A stretch of DNA of 25,065 nucleotides from DUOH01 sp036562625 (lineage in GTDB: Bacteria > Bacillota > UBA4882 > UBA10575), in contig DATCJV010000151.1 of NCBI GenBank assembly GCA_036562625.1, positions 1 through 25,065 on the forward strand, written 5' to 3'. The notes beneath the pieces were generated by a model that did not search any database, had not been told where the DNA came from, and saw nothing but the letters and a program-made list of their open reading frames with translations. Numbering within the stretch: the first letter of the stretch is position 1; the number at the start of each line of letters is the position of its first letter. Positions 7,675 to 15,824 of the stretch are shown piece after piece. The translations under genes and the position numbers were made by a program.

Positions 7675-9024
7675 TTAGAACCCGGGAGAAAGCAGGGTGA
7701 AACGGAAGATCTTCCCGCTGAGTAAGATAGTATACGCAATCTGGCTGACTATAAAACCCCAGGCCGCTCCAGTAATCCTGTAAGCGGGCAAGGGAACCAA
7801 GGCCGTAGTAATGGCGGTTTTAATCAGAATTACCAGTAGGGTAGCACGGCAGAGAAAACCCTGTTTTCCGAGGCCTTCGATGATGGAGGAGAGCAAAAGG
7901 TTGAAAGCGGAGAAGGGTAAAGCGGGAAGAATCATTAGTAACAAGCGGTTGGGTCCGGAAAAATTAAAAAGGAGACCGGCGACTTTATCCCCAAAGCACC
8001 GGAGAATCAGCACAGAGCATATTCCATAGATAAAGACCAGGGCTAAGAGTTTACGTCCTGTACGCCAGAAACGGCGTAAAGCTTCTTCTCCGGCGCTAGC
8101 CCGGGCAGTAGCCGGTAGAATTATAGTGGTGAGTGGGAAGAGAAAAACCAGGGGAATAAAGTAAAGAGGCTGCGCCAACCCCCAATAGAAACCGGCTGCT
8201 TTCGTAGCTTGAACGGCTGTAAGACCGCTCAGCATTAAAAGGCGGGGGAGGAGAATACCGTCAGCCAGACTGGAGACGGCGTAGATCAGGTCTTGCAGGA
8301 GGAGGGGGAGAGAGTTGCGTAGTAACCGCCTATGGCCGGGTTGAGCTTCTCCCGCCCGGAGTCCTTTTTTCCCGGCGCTCACCGGTGATCTGGTTTTGGT
8401 GAGTGCCACCGGTTTGATCTTGTTCTTTGCTATGTCCCAGAGGATGAAGACGGAAAGAGTGATACTTTCGCCAAAAATCGAGCCGGTCATAAGCAGATTA
8501 ATCCCAGTATCTGTGGTAAGCGGAGGAACGGTGGAGAGTTTGCGTACTACGTAGATGAATTCTGCCAGAGCCCCGCCCAGCTCGGAACCGGCCAGAGGGA
8601 GGGTGTGGCCTAAGCCACGGTAATAACCGCGGTAGGTTAGGGAAAAACTGGTTAAGATAAGTAATGGTGCGAGGAAGCGCAGTACCGTTCCGGTTCTTTG
8701 ATCCTTATAAAGTAGGGAACTTATACCGGTGGCGAAGAAGAGGATCGCTAGGGCCATCCCGACGGATAAGATAAAGATCAGAAGAAAGCAAGTTCGCTTA
8801 TTTTTCCCAATCCCGGCAATATTTCCCTTAGACAAGTCGATCGCCACAAACCTTGCCAAGACGGTAGGCAAACCAAGAGTAACTATGGTAAGTAAGAGTT
8901 GATAGACGGGCATGACCATTCCCAATATCCCCATTACCTCTATGCCAATCCAGCGGGCCTGGAGAATCCGGTAAACCCATCGGAGCAGTTGGAGAAGGAG
9001 ATTGGACAGACTCAGGATGGTCAA
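7675..9024 (-). CDS. Polysaccharide flippase-like membrane protein (SpoVB/MOP superfamily)
   Basis: This is an integral membrane protein of the MOP exporter superfamily, closest in pattern to SpoVB/YtgP-type transporters of Firmicutes, which move lipid-linked wall or spore-cortex precursors. Evidence is the N-terminal segment LRWVYRILQARWIG followed by MGILGMVMPVYQLLLTIVTLGLP, about a dozen hydrophobic stretches over 449 residues, and a basic cytoplasmic loop near residues 200-235. TTG 9024 has an SD only two bases away. Homology suggests the protein starts up to nine codons earlier, and the strong SD AAGGAG lies at 9055-9060, but only non-standard codons (CTG 9051, ACG 9048) fit it. Substrate and whether it is sporulation-specific are not shown. 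Confidence 0.82.
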   Translation of the reverse strand: MTILSLSNLLLQLLRWVYRILQARWIGIEVMGILGMVMPVYQLLLTIVTLGLPTVLARFVAIDLSKGNIAGIGKNKRTCFLLIFILSVGMALAILFFATGISSLLYKDQRTGTVLRFLAPLLILTSFSLTYRGYYRGLGHTLPLAGSELGGALAEFIYVVRKLSTVPPLTTDTGINLLMTGSIFGESITLSVFILWDIAKNKIKPVALTKTRSPVSAGKKGLRAGEAQPGHRRLLRNSLPLLLQDLIYAVSSLADGILLPRLLMLSGLTAVQATKAAGFYWGLAQPLYFIPLVFLFPLTTIILPATARASAGEEALRRFWRTGRKLLALVFIYGICSVLILRCFGDKVAGLLFNFSGPNRLLLMILPALPFSAFNLLLSSIIEGLGKQGFLCRATLLVILIKTAITTALVPLPAYRITGAAWGFIVSQIAYTILLSGKIFRFTLLSPGF

Positions 9025-9136
9025 GTCCTTTATAAACTTGTTTACCGTCAGTCACTCCTTGTTTATATTGCTTCCAATCAAAAGTATGTAAAAGATGGTT
9101 TCCGGTGTTCATCTTCAGAGGCGAAAAAGTAACTTT

Positions 9137-9165
9137 TTGCTATTGAATATGAGATGAACTCTAAT
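9137..9165 (+). promoter_or_regulatory. Possible sigma-A promoter upstream of nadK
   Basis: TTGCTA at 9137-9142 and TCTAAT at 9160-9165 are separated by 17 bases, four and five of six consensus matches. A transcript from here would carry a leader of roughly 200 bases before nadK. The stretch 9052-9371 between the divergent genes holds no convincing gene other than the features listed. Confidence 0.5.
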
Positions 9166-9215
9166 TCTATGAAGGAATTTCAGAGATTCTCCGGAACTCA
9201 GGAAGGAGTGGATTG

Positions 9216-9302
9216 GTGGCGGGCGGCAGGATTTTGGCGAGGAATCCTGAATTATATTCTAAGATATGCCGATGCCAAGGGGCACACCCAAGATTGGGGT
9301 AA
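9216..9302 (+). CDS. Possible 28-codon leader peptide upstream of nadK
   Basis: GTG 9216 is preceded by a strong SD (AGGAAGGAG, spacing seven) and opens a frame of 28 codons, MAGGRILARN..., ending at TAA 9300-9302, 69 bases before the nadK start. A 7-bp perfect hairpin CAGGATT/AATCCTG (9227-9249, 9-base loop) lies inside it. It could be a small regulatory peptide or a chance frame in an untranslated leader. No family is recognised. Confidence 0.22.
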   Translation: MAGGRILARNPELYSKICRCQGAHPRLG

Positions 9303-9371
9303 TCCAGGCTACCTTGATATGCCGGGACGTCATCCTAAAGTGGCATGACCTATTTTGGAAGGGGTCTTAGT

Positions 9372-10229
9372 TTGAAAAAGATTGGTTTATTTCCGCACTT
9401 AAAAAAGACGCCGGTTCATCACCGGACGCATGAATTGATAGAGATTTTGCAGAGTAAAGGCTTTCAAGTGCTGATGGAGGAAGGAACAGCGGCCTATCTG
9501 GGCCGGAATGATCTGGGGTATGAGAACAAAAGGCTTTTGGAGACGATTGATTGCGGGATCGTCTTGGGTGGCGACGGCGCACTCCTTTATGTGGCCAGGT
9601 TAATCTATCCGCGACAGATTCCTATTTTTGGGGTAAATTTTGGCCACTTGGGGTTCTTAACGGAAGTAGATGACCAGTGCCTCACAGAGTCAATCAGTCG
9701 GTTACAAGCAGGCCGTTTCTTTCTGGAAGATCGCTTGATGGTAGGGGCGGAAGTAGTTAGGGAAAGCCAAGTAGTAGAGGCCTTCGTGGCTTTAAATGAT
9801 ATAGTCATTACCAAAGGGGCCTTTGCCCGGATGTTGAAGGTAAAGATGAAGATCAACGGGCAGCCGGCTGCGGCTTTTCCGGCCGACGGCTTGATCATCT
9901 CCACACCTACCGGTTCAACCGCGTATTCGCTCTCCGCGGGCGGCCCGGTGATTGACCCCGGCTTGGCGGTGTTACTACTGACCCCCATCTGCGCTCATTC
10001 TCTCTTTGCCCGGCCATTGGTGATTGGGGGGGAGGCCCGGGTTGAAGTGGAATTCTCTTCAACCACCAACGATCTGATGTTGACTGCCGACGGGCAGGAG
10101 GGAACAGTCTTACAAAACGGAGACGTTGTGCGGTGTTTTACCGCTCCTTACCCCACGAAACTTGTGAGATTTGAAAGAGAAAACATTTATCATTTATTGC
10201 AGGTCAGATCAAACGAGGGACGGATCTGA
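9372..10229 (+). CDS. nadK: NAD kinase
   Basis: The enzyme phosphorylates NAD to NADP. The GGDG motif (VLGGDGALLY, catalytic Asp near 68), NFGHLGFLTE, the second conserved block PADGLIISTPTGSTAYSLSA and the C-terminal LTPICAHSLFARPLV are all present. Length is 285 residues. TTG 9372 gives MKKIGLFPH and has SD GGAAGGGG eight bases upstream; the in-frame ATG at 9345 has none. nadK-argR-recN is a conserved Firmicute order; the tlyA gene that often precedes nadK is missing. Confidence 0.96.
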   Translation: MKKIGLFPHLKKTPVHHRTHELIEILQSKGFQVLMEEGTAAYLGRNDLGYENKRLLETIDCGIVLGGDGALLYVARLIYPRQIPIFGVNFGHLGFLTEVDDQCLTESISRLQAGRFFLEDRLMVGAEVVRESQVVEAFVALNDIVITKGAFARMLKVKMKINGQPAAAFPADGLIISTPTGSTAYSLSAGGPVIDPGLAVLLLTPICAHSLFARPLVIGGEARVEVEFSSTTNDLMLTADGQEGTVLQNGDVVRCFTAPYPTKLVRFERENIYHLLQVRSNEGRI

Positions 10230-10345
10230 TTTCCCCAAAAGACAGGGTCTCAGCGGGTAAGTGTGGTATATTGCCCATGGACTTTTACCAGCAGGCGGTT
10301 GAAGTTAAAAGGAATTTTCGGTTAAGACCAAGGGGAGAGTGAAAA

Positions 10346-10843
10346 ATGAAAGCGCGACGGCATGCTTTAATCCTGGGTATTATTAGAGAGAAATCCATCG
10401 GCACTCAAGAGGAGCTGGGAGCGGCTTTAAAAAAAGAAGGAGTGGAGGTGACGCAGGCCACCCTCTCCAGAGACATAAAAGAACTGGGCTTAATCAAGGT
10501 TCCGGCCGCAGGCGGGCATTACCGGTATGCTCTACCCAATGATAAAACCCTTACCGATATAATAAAAAGGGCGAAACGGATGTTTGAAGATTCAGTGGTC
10601 AGTCTTGATTTCGCCGATAACTTGTTGGTAATTAAGACGACATCCGGGACGGCGCAGGGTGTGGCCGCTGTCATCGATGACCTGGAATGGAGAGAAATAG
10701 TTGGCACCATTGCGGGCGATGACTCCATCCTAGTGGTGATCCGCAAGAAAGAACAGGTCGAAGAAGTGCTCAACCGGTTCTATAAGCTAAGGAGGAGTAA
10801 AAATGCTTCGGGAGCTGACGATCAAGAACTTGGCTTTGATTGA
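10346..10843 (+). CDS. argR: Arginine repressor
   Basis: This is the hexameric arginine-responsive repressor/activator (ArgR/AhrC). It has an N-terminal winged helix, residues about 5-70, with the recognition segment VTQATLSRDIKELGLIKV, and a C-terminal arginine-binding and oligomerisation domain with GTAQGVAAVIDDLEW and EIVGTIAGDDSIL, where the DD pair contacts arginine. Length is 165 residues, slightly longer than the usual 150: the extra C-terminal SKNASGADDQELGFD is encoded in sequence that overlaps the start of recN by 41 bases. SD GGGGAGAG precedes ATG 10346. Confidence 0.96.
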   Translation: MKARRHALILGIIREKSIGTQEELGAALKKEGVEVTQATLSRDIKELGLIKVPAAGGHYRYALPNDKTLTDIIKRAKRMFEDSVVSLDFADNLLVIKTTSGTAQGVAAVIDDLEWREIVGTIAGDDSILVVIRKKEQVEEVLNRFYKLRRSKNASGADDQELGFD

Positions 10844-12548
10844 AGAGCTCCGGCTGGAGTTTACGGAAGGGTTGAATATTTTAACTGGAGAGACCGGAGC
10901 CGGAAAATCAATCATTATTGATGCGGTAAGCCTTGCTCTGGGTGTGCGTTCGTCTGCAGAGATGGTGCGGGCGGAGGCTGAATCAGCACAAGTGGAAGCG
11001 GTCTTTGAGTTGGAGGAGAATGCCGATCTGGATCGGGCTTTGGCGGAGTGGGGAATCCCCATGGGCGAAGATCGGATTTTGGTGATTAATAGAGAGGTCC
11101 AGTTGGCCGGGAGAAGCCGATGTCGAGTGAACGGCCAGACAGTTCCAGTCTTAACCTTGTCGAAGATCGGTGGGTTTCTCCTGGATTTGCACGGCCAACA
11201 TGAACACCAGTCTTTACTGCACATAGATAAACATCGGGAGATTTTGGATAGTTTCGGCGGTGCGGAACTGAATGAGCAGAAAAAAGCCACAGCTGCGGCG
11301 TATCAGCGGTGGGCCGAGCTCAAGCGGGAATTGGATCGTCTTTCCCTGAATGAACAGGAAAAGAAGGAACGCCTTGACTATCTCAACTTTCAGCTTCAGG
11401 AGATTGACCGGGCCAGGCTGCAACCTGGTGAGGAAGAGGAACTCTTGAAGGAGAGGGAGGTTTTGGCGGCGGCGGAAGCCCTGTTTGCCGCGGCTTCCAC
11501 TGCTTATGAACTTTTGTACGGAGGGGAAGAACCCGGTTCCGCCCTGGACAAGCTGACCGCCGGGGAACAAGTTCTGGCCAAAGTGATCGAGGTTGATCCG
11601 CGGTTGAAACCTTTCCATCAGACTATTACTGAGGCTGCCTGCCAGCTGGAAGAGACGGCGAGAGATCTTCGGGCTTACCGCGATCAGGTAGAGTTCGACC
11701 CGGCCAGATTGGCCGCAGTGGAGGAGCGGTTAGATGAGATCACGAGGTTAAAGCGAAAGTACGGTATGGAGGTTCCGGAGATTATGGCTTATGCGGAGAA
11801 AGCCCGCAAAGAGCTTGAATCCATAGAAAGCCAAGAGGAAATGTTGGCTGCGAAAGCCAAAGAATTGGCCGTGGTGGAAGAGGAGTTGCGGGATAGAGCT
11901 CAAGCACTCTCAGAGTTACGGCGGAAAGCGGCCGCAGTGTTGGAAGAGACCGTCATTTCCCAGCTTGCTCAGGTTAATATGGGTAAGACCGTCTTTAAGG
12001 TCTCCATCAGCCAGGTCCCTGATGAAAAGGGCGGATTGCCGGTTAACGGTAGTAAGTTGGCTATTAACGAAACAGGCTTTGACCGTGTAGAGTTTTTAGT
12101 GGCGCCCAATCCCGGTGAAGGGCTGCGGCCTTTAGCCAAGATCGCCTCCGGCGGCGAGCTCTCCCGGATGATGTTAGTTTTGAAAGTGATTATGGCCAAA
12201 GCAGGCAGTATTCCGACGATGGTCTTTGACGAAATTGATGCGGGAATTAGCGGAAGAACCGCCCAGGCGGTAGCGGAGAAACTATTACTGCTGGCGCAGA
12301 CAAATCAAGTAATCTGTGTAACCCACTTACCGCAGATTGCTTCCATGGCTACCCAGCACTTATATATAGAAAAGTATACCTCTGGAGAGCGGACAAGAGT
12401 TCAGGTGAGGGTCTTGTCCAAGGAGGGGCGGATTGAAGAAATGGCGCGGATGCTCGGTGGAGCGGTGGTTACAGACACTACACGGAACCATGCTGAAGAG
12501 ATGTTGATTCAAGCCGAAGCGTTGCGCCGAAAAGCCTGCCAGCACTAG
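10803..12548 (+). CDS. recN: DNA repair protein RecN
   Basis: This is an SMC-like ATPase acting early at DNA double-strand breaks. It has Walker A GETGAGKS at 29-36, the DLHGQHEHQSLL lever/Q-loop region, central coiled coils (roughly residues 150-370, Glu/Lys/Ala-rich), ABC signature ASGGELSRMM near 449, Walker B MVFDEIDAGISG near 473, and ICVTHLPQIASMA. At 581 residues it is full length. ATG 10803 has SD AGGAGG and lies within the last 41 bases of argR, so the two are translationally coupled. spoIVB and spo0A, which follow recN in many spore formers, do not follow here. Confidence 0.97.
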   Translation: MLRELTIKNLALIEELRLEFTEGLNILTGETGAGKSIIIDAVSLALGVRSSAEMVRAEAESAQVEAVFELEENADLDRALAEWGIPMGEDRILVINREVQLAGRSRCRVNGQTVPVLTLSKIGGFLLDLHGQHEHQSLLHIDKHREILDSFGGAELNEQKKATAAAYQRWAELKRELDRLSLNEQEKKERLDYLNFQLQEIDRARLQPGEEEELLKEREVLAAAEALFAAASTAYELLYGGEEPGSALDKLTAGEQVLAKVIEVDPRLKPFHQTITEAACQLEETARDLRAYRDQVEFDPARLAAVEERLDEITRLKRKYGMEVPEIMAYAEKARKELESIESQEEMLAAKAKELAVVEEELRDRAQALSELRRKAAAVLEETVISQLAQVNMGKTVFKVSISQVPDEKGGLPVNGSKLAINETGFDRVEFLVAPNPGEGLRPLAKIASGGELSRMMLVLKVIMAKAGSIPTMVFDEIDAGISGRTAQAVAEKLLLLAQTNQVICVTHLPQIASMATQHLYIEKYTSGERTRVQVRVLSKEGRIEEMARMLGGAVVTDTTRNHAEEMLIQAEALRRKACQH

Positions 12549-12681
12549 GCAGCCGCCGGATACAAGTAGTGGAGGGCTGAATCTGGTGGAACGTAAGAGG
12601 AGCTGACCCATAACACGAACGACCAGTAACGAGAAGCATGGTATCACCTGATTAAAACCATGGTGAGGGAGGGATGGCATC

Positions 12682-13362
12682 ATGACTGATCTCTCCGGAA
12701 ATCAGAAACGCCTTGTTTTTCTACTGTTAGTTGCTGTTCTATTGGGCTCCGGCGCCTTGCTTTATCGATCGTGGCGTCCGGGCGCCACGGAAGAGATCAT
12801 CCTGGATTTTAGTAGGGAAAGCCATACCGGAACCCCCGGGGCAGACTGGAAAGTAGTTGTCCACCTGGTGGGGGCTGTTTCTCGGCCCGGTGTCTATGTG
12901 ATGTCTCAGGGCGCCCGCTTATACGAGGTCTTGATGGAGGCCGGAGGCGCCTTGGATGATGCGGAACTTGATTCCTTGAACTTGGCCGCTCCGGTCAGAG
13001 ATGGTGAACAGATTTATATACCTTTCCGAAAAGAACAGGGAGGTTTTTCACCATCGGAACCGGTAGCGAGTGCGAAGTCAAGCCCACGAAGGCAATCTCG
13101 GCCCGGGGAAGCCCCCGCCTCGAAGGGAGAAACCCCAGTCTCCGGCCTGATCCGCCCTGTGCTGGGGCGAATTGATCCCAATACCGCCACCAGTACTGAA
13201 TTACAGTCAATTCCTGGAATCGGTCCGGCCCTGGCGGAGAGGATTATTGCCGATCGCCAACGAAACGGGCGGTTTCAAACTGTCGATGATTTGGCACGGG
13301 TGAAAGGGATCGGCGCTAAAACCCTGGATAAGATTAGAGCATATCTTATTATAAAAGAATGA
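12682..13362 (+). CDS. comEA: Competence protein ComEA, DNA receptor
   Basis: This is the membrane-anchored double-stranded DNA receptor for natural transformation. A single N-terminal membrane helix (about 10-27) is followed by a SLBB-type domain (about 55-115, VVVHLVGAVSRPGVYVM), a Pro/Ser-rich linker, and a C-terminal tandem helix-hairpin-helix DNA-binding domain (about 162-223, IDPNTATSTELQSIPGIGP and VKGIGAKTLDKI). SD GGGAGGG precedes ATG 12682. The stop overlaps the comEC start (ATGA). comEB is absent, as in many non-Bacillus species. Confidence 0.95.
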   Translation: MTDLSGNQKRLVFLLLVAVLLGSGALLYRSWRPGATEEIILDFSRESHTGTPGADWKVVVHLVGAVSRPGVYVMSQGARLYEVLMEAGGALDDAELDSLNLAAPVRDGEQIYIPFRKEQGGFSPSEPVASAKSSPRRQSRPGEAPASKGETPVSGLIRPVLGRIDPNTATSTELQSIPGIGPALAERIIADRQRNGRFQTVDDLARVKGIGAKTLDKIRAYLIIKE

Positions 13363-15821
13363 ACTCTCCTCTTGCGCTACTGCTTATTCCGGCATCCCTT
13401 TCCTTGGGAATCTGGAGCGGTTGGAGGCTGGGGGGAGTTCTTCACCGGTTACTGAGCGGGTTGGTCCTCATTGGTTGTGCAGTTTGTTTTTTTCTGTTTT
13501 CTACTGATCAAAACAGAACCAAAGATCGGAAAGGAGTTTGTCTGTTAATATCAGCGCTCCTTCTGGCTGCAGGCCTTGGTTTCTATCGGGGCGCCGGTGA
13601 GCGTGCCGGCTTTGAACGGTCGCTCGCCGCAATCGCTCCTTTATTGCGGGCGGGCAGGGAGGCAACCATCACCGGAACCGTAGTGGGAGAAGTTCGGAAA
13701 TGGCGGAACGGCCAGAGGTTTGTTTTCCGAATGGACGGTCTGCTCTCGGCGGATCAGGGTTTCCCCGGCGTAGAGGGGAGACCGTCCGGCGGTCCTTTTC
13801 TCAAATGCGAAGTTTTTCTGGAAGAACCGTTGGCGCGCGATCCGGAAGTGGGAGATTGTTTGAAACTGACCGGGGTGTTTTCTACTCTTACTTGGCCGGA
13901 TGACGTGGAAAACCCGACAATCACCTGGTGGACCAGGGAAAAGATTGTCGGGGGATTCTTTGTCAAGGGCATGGGCCATGTTGTCTTGGCAGGTAAGCCC
14001 CGTCTCAATCCAGTGACGGTCTATATTAGTCGCTTACGACGTCGTCTGTTGCGGATCAGCGAGGAGACCTTGTCGCCGCAGTCGGCTGGGGTTTTGCATA
14101 GTATGCTCTTTGGGGAATGGATTGAATTTGACCAACAAACAACAGAAGGGATCCGCCGGACCGGCGTTGCCCATCTCTTCTCCGTCAGCGGGTTGCACCT
14201 AATCTTCTGGCTCAGTTTATTTCTGGGCATCGGGAAGCTCCTGCGCTTGCCTGCCCCTCTTCTTACCTTCCTTTCGATCCCGGTGGTCTTAGTTTTTTTG
14301 TTGATCGCCGGATTACGACCGCCGGCTATCCGAGCGGCGGTTATGTACTTTTTAGCCTTGGTGGGGAAGAACTGTGCGCAACCCAGGAACCGGGTAGTGT
14401 CAGGAGAGAATTTACTCTCTGTCGCCGCTTGCCTAAGTTTGCTTTGGCGGCCGCTTGATTTGTTCAGTAAAAGTTTTTGGTTGTCATACGGGGCTTGTGT
14501 CGGGATATTTGTTTTTTATCCCCCTTGGAAACAGGCGTTGGGTAGATGGGGCCAGTATCAACCGGTGCAGGCCGTACTTTTATCCACAGTTATTCAAATC
14601 GTGATTATGCCCTTATTAATCAATTTTTTCGGCGGAGTCTCTGTGTTGACACCTATCGCCAATCTTCTTCTGGTCCCTTTGGCCACTCTTGCCTTACAAA
14701 TCGGCTTGTTGGCGGCAGTGGGCGGATTCTTCTTTTTTCCCGCCGCTCAGTTGCTGAACGCCGGTAATGAGTTGATTCTGAATAATTTATGCCGGTTGCT
14801 CCAAGCTTGCTCGACTTCGCCCGGGTATCTTCCAGCGGAGCCTTGGCCTTGGCTGACTGTGGGGTGTTTTTATGTGACTTTAACTATTCTGACGTTGGGG
14901 GTAAGCAAGAATCCTGTTACAAAGCGTAGGCGAATTCCACTTTTCTACTTTTACCTGGCAATTCTCCTTCCGGCCGTGGTCTTTATCGGCTGGAATCTGA
15001 TATTTCAGACTAATCCGGACCTGACCATGGTAGTTTTCGATGTGGGGCAGGGGGACTCGATTCTGCTTTCCACCGCTGACGGTTGTCATATTTTAGTAGA
15101 CGGCGGAACCAGGGAAGGTTTTGCCACTGGAGTAAAGCCGTATCTGGAAGCCAATGGCCTTACCAACCTGGATCTGTTGGTCGTGACCCATCCCCATGAG
15201 GATCATCTGGGGGGAGCAGTCCGTCTGCTGGAGGAGGGTAAGGTCAATGTGAGAATGGTGTTGGACTCCGGGCACCCCCATACGACCAGCCTTTACCAAG
15301 AGTTTATTTCATTAATCAAAGAGAAGCGCATTCCATACCAACGGGCAGTACGGGGAATGGATTTTTGGTTAGGGGGCGGGGAGCCCCGGTGGCATGGATT
15401 GGTTTTGCACCCCCCTAACCCTTTTTTGTCCGGGACGGGCGCGGATCTTAACAATAACTCCATTGTTCTGCTTTTGACCTATGGTCCGGTCCGGATCCTT
15501 TTAACCGGAGATTTGGAAGTACGGGGAAAAGAGGATTTGCTTACAGCTTATCATGGCTCGTTGCACGCGCAAATTTTAAAAGTCGCCCATCATGGAAGCG
15601 CCGGAGCAAACAGCCGGCTATGGCTTCAGCGGACCGCGCCGGAGATCGCTATAATTTCCGTGGGGAGGGAGAATCCCTTCGGTCATCCGTCGACAGCGGT
15701 GATCCAAGATTTACAAAGTAGCGGAGCCCGGGTCTGGCGTACGGATCTTGACGGCCAGTTGGTTTTAGAGATCAAAATCTTGGGAACGAAAGGAAAAGTT
15801 ATGGTGAGAAGGGGAAAATAG
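13359..15821 (+). CDS. comEC: Competence channel protein ComEC/Rec2
   Basis: This protein forms the inner-membrane channel through which single-stranded DNA enters during transformation. The order is N-terminal membrane helices, a DUF4131 soluble region (about 80-210), the Competence multi-helix domain (about 240-540, with GVAHLFSVSGLHLIFWL), then a metallo-beta-lactamase-like domain from about 557 (VFDVGQGDSILL; THPHEDHLGG near 610; ILLTGDLE; VAHHGS). The metal-ligand motif HxHxDH is intact, consistent with the proposed nuclease role. Length of 820 residues is normal. It is coupled to comEA by a four-base overlap and to holA by a three-base gap. Confidence 0.96.
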   Translation: MNSPLALLLIPASLSLGIWSGWRLGGVLHRLLSGLVLIGCAVCFFLFSTDQNRTKDRKGVCLLISALLLAAGLGFYRGAGERAGFERSLAAIAPLLRAGREATITGTVVGEVRKWRNGQRFVFRMDGLLSADQGFPGVEGRPSGGPFLKCEVFLEEPLARDPEVGDCLKLTGVFSTLTWPDDVENPTITWWTREKIVGGFFVKGMGHVVLAGKPRLNPVTVYISRLRRRLLRISEETLSPQSAGVLHSMLFGEWIEFDQQTTEGIRRTGVAHLFSVSGLHLIFWLSLFLGIGKLLRLPAPLLTFLSIPVVLVFLLIAGLRPPAIRAAVMYFLALVGKNCAQPRNRVVSGENLLSVAACLSLLWRPLDLFSKSFWLSYGACVGIFVFYPPWKQALGRWGQYQPVQAVLLSTVIQIVIMPLLINFFGGVSVLTPIANLLLVPLATLALQIGLLAAVGGFFFFPAAQLLNAGNELILNNLCRLLQACSTSPGYLPAEPWPWLTVGCFYVTLTILTLGVSKNPVTKRRRIPLFYFYLAILLPAVVFIGWNLIFQTNPDLTMVVFDVGQGDSILLSTADGCHILVDGGTREGFATGVKPYLEANGLTNLDLLVVTHPHEDHLGGAVRLLEEGKVNVRMVLDSGHPHTTSLYQEFISLIKEKRIPYQRAVRGMDFWLGGGEPRWHGLVLHPPNPFLSGTGADLNNNSIVLLLTYGPVRILLTGDLEVRGKEDLLTAYHGSLHAQILKVAHHGSAGANSRLWLQRTAPEIAIISVGRENPFGHPSTAVIQDLQSSGARVWRTDLDGQLVLEIKILGTKGKVMVRRGK

Positions 15822-15824
15822 GCA

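Noticed and set aside
9060..9140. Sporulation sigma-E or sigma-G promoter upstream of the SpoVB-like gene (CATACTTT on the minus strand)
   Set aside because: A matching -35 element is not at the required spacing, so the call would be a guess.
9154..9348. 64-codon frame upstream of nadK (MNSNSMKEF…)
   Set aside because: There is no SD before its ATG and the composition is not gene-like; another frame there has a better SD. I treat the region as a leader.
10787..11290. 167-codon minus-strand open frame across the start of recN
   Set aside because: It is Ser/Arg/Pro-rich antisense sequence fully covered by recN, which has all its motifs; it has no SD or family pattern.
11214..11618. 134-codon minus-strand frame inside recN
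   Set aside because: It is a shadow of the coiled-coil part of recN, without initiation signals.
12630..12675. Inverted repeat CATGGT/ACCATG before comEA
   Set aside because: Only six base pairs with a loop of about 15 bases; expected by chance.
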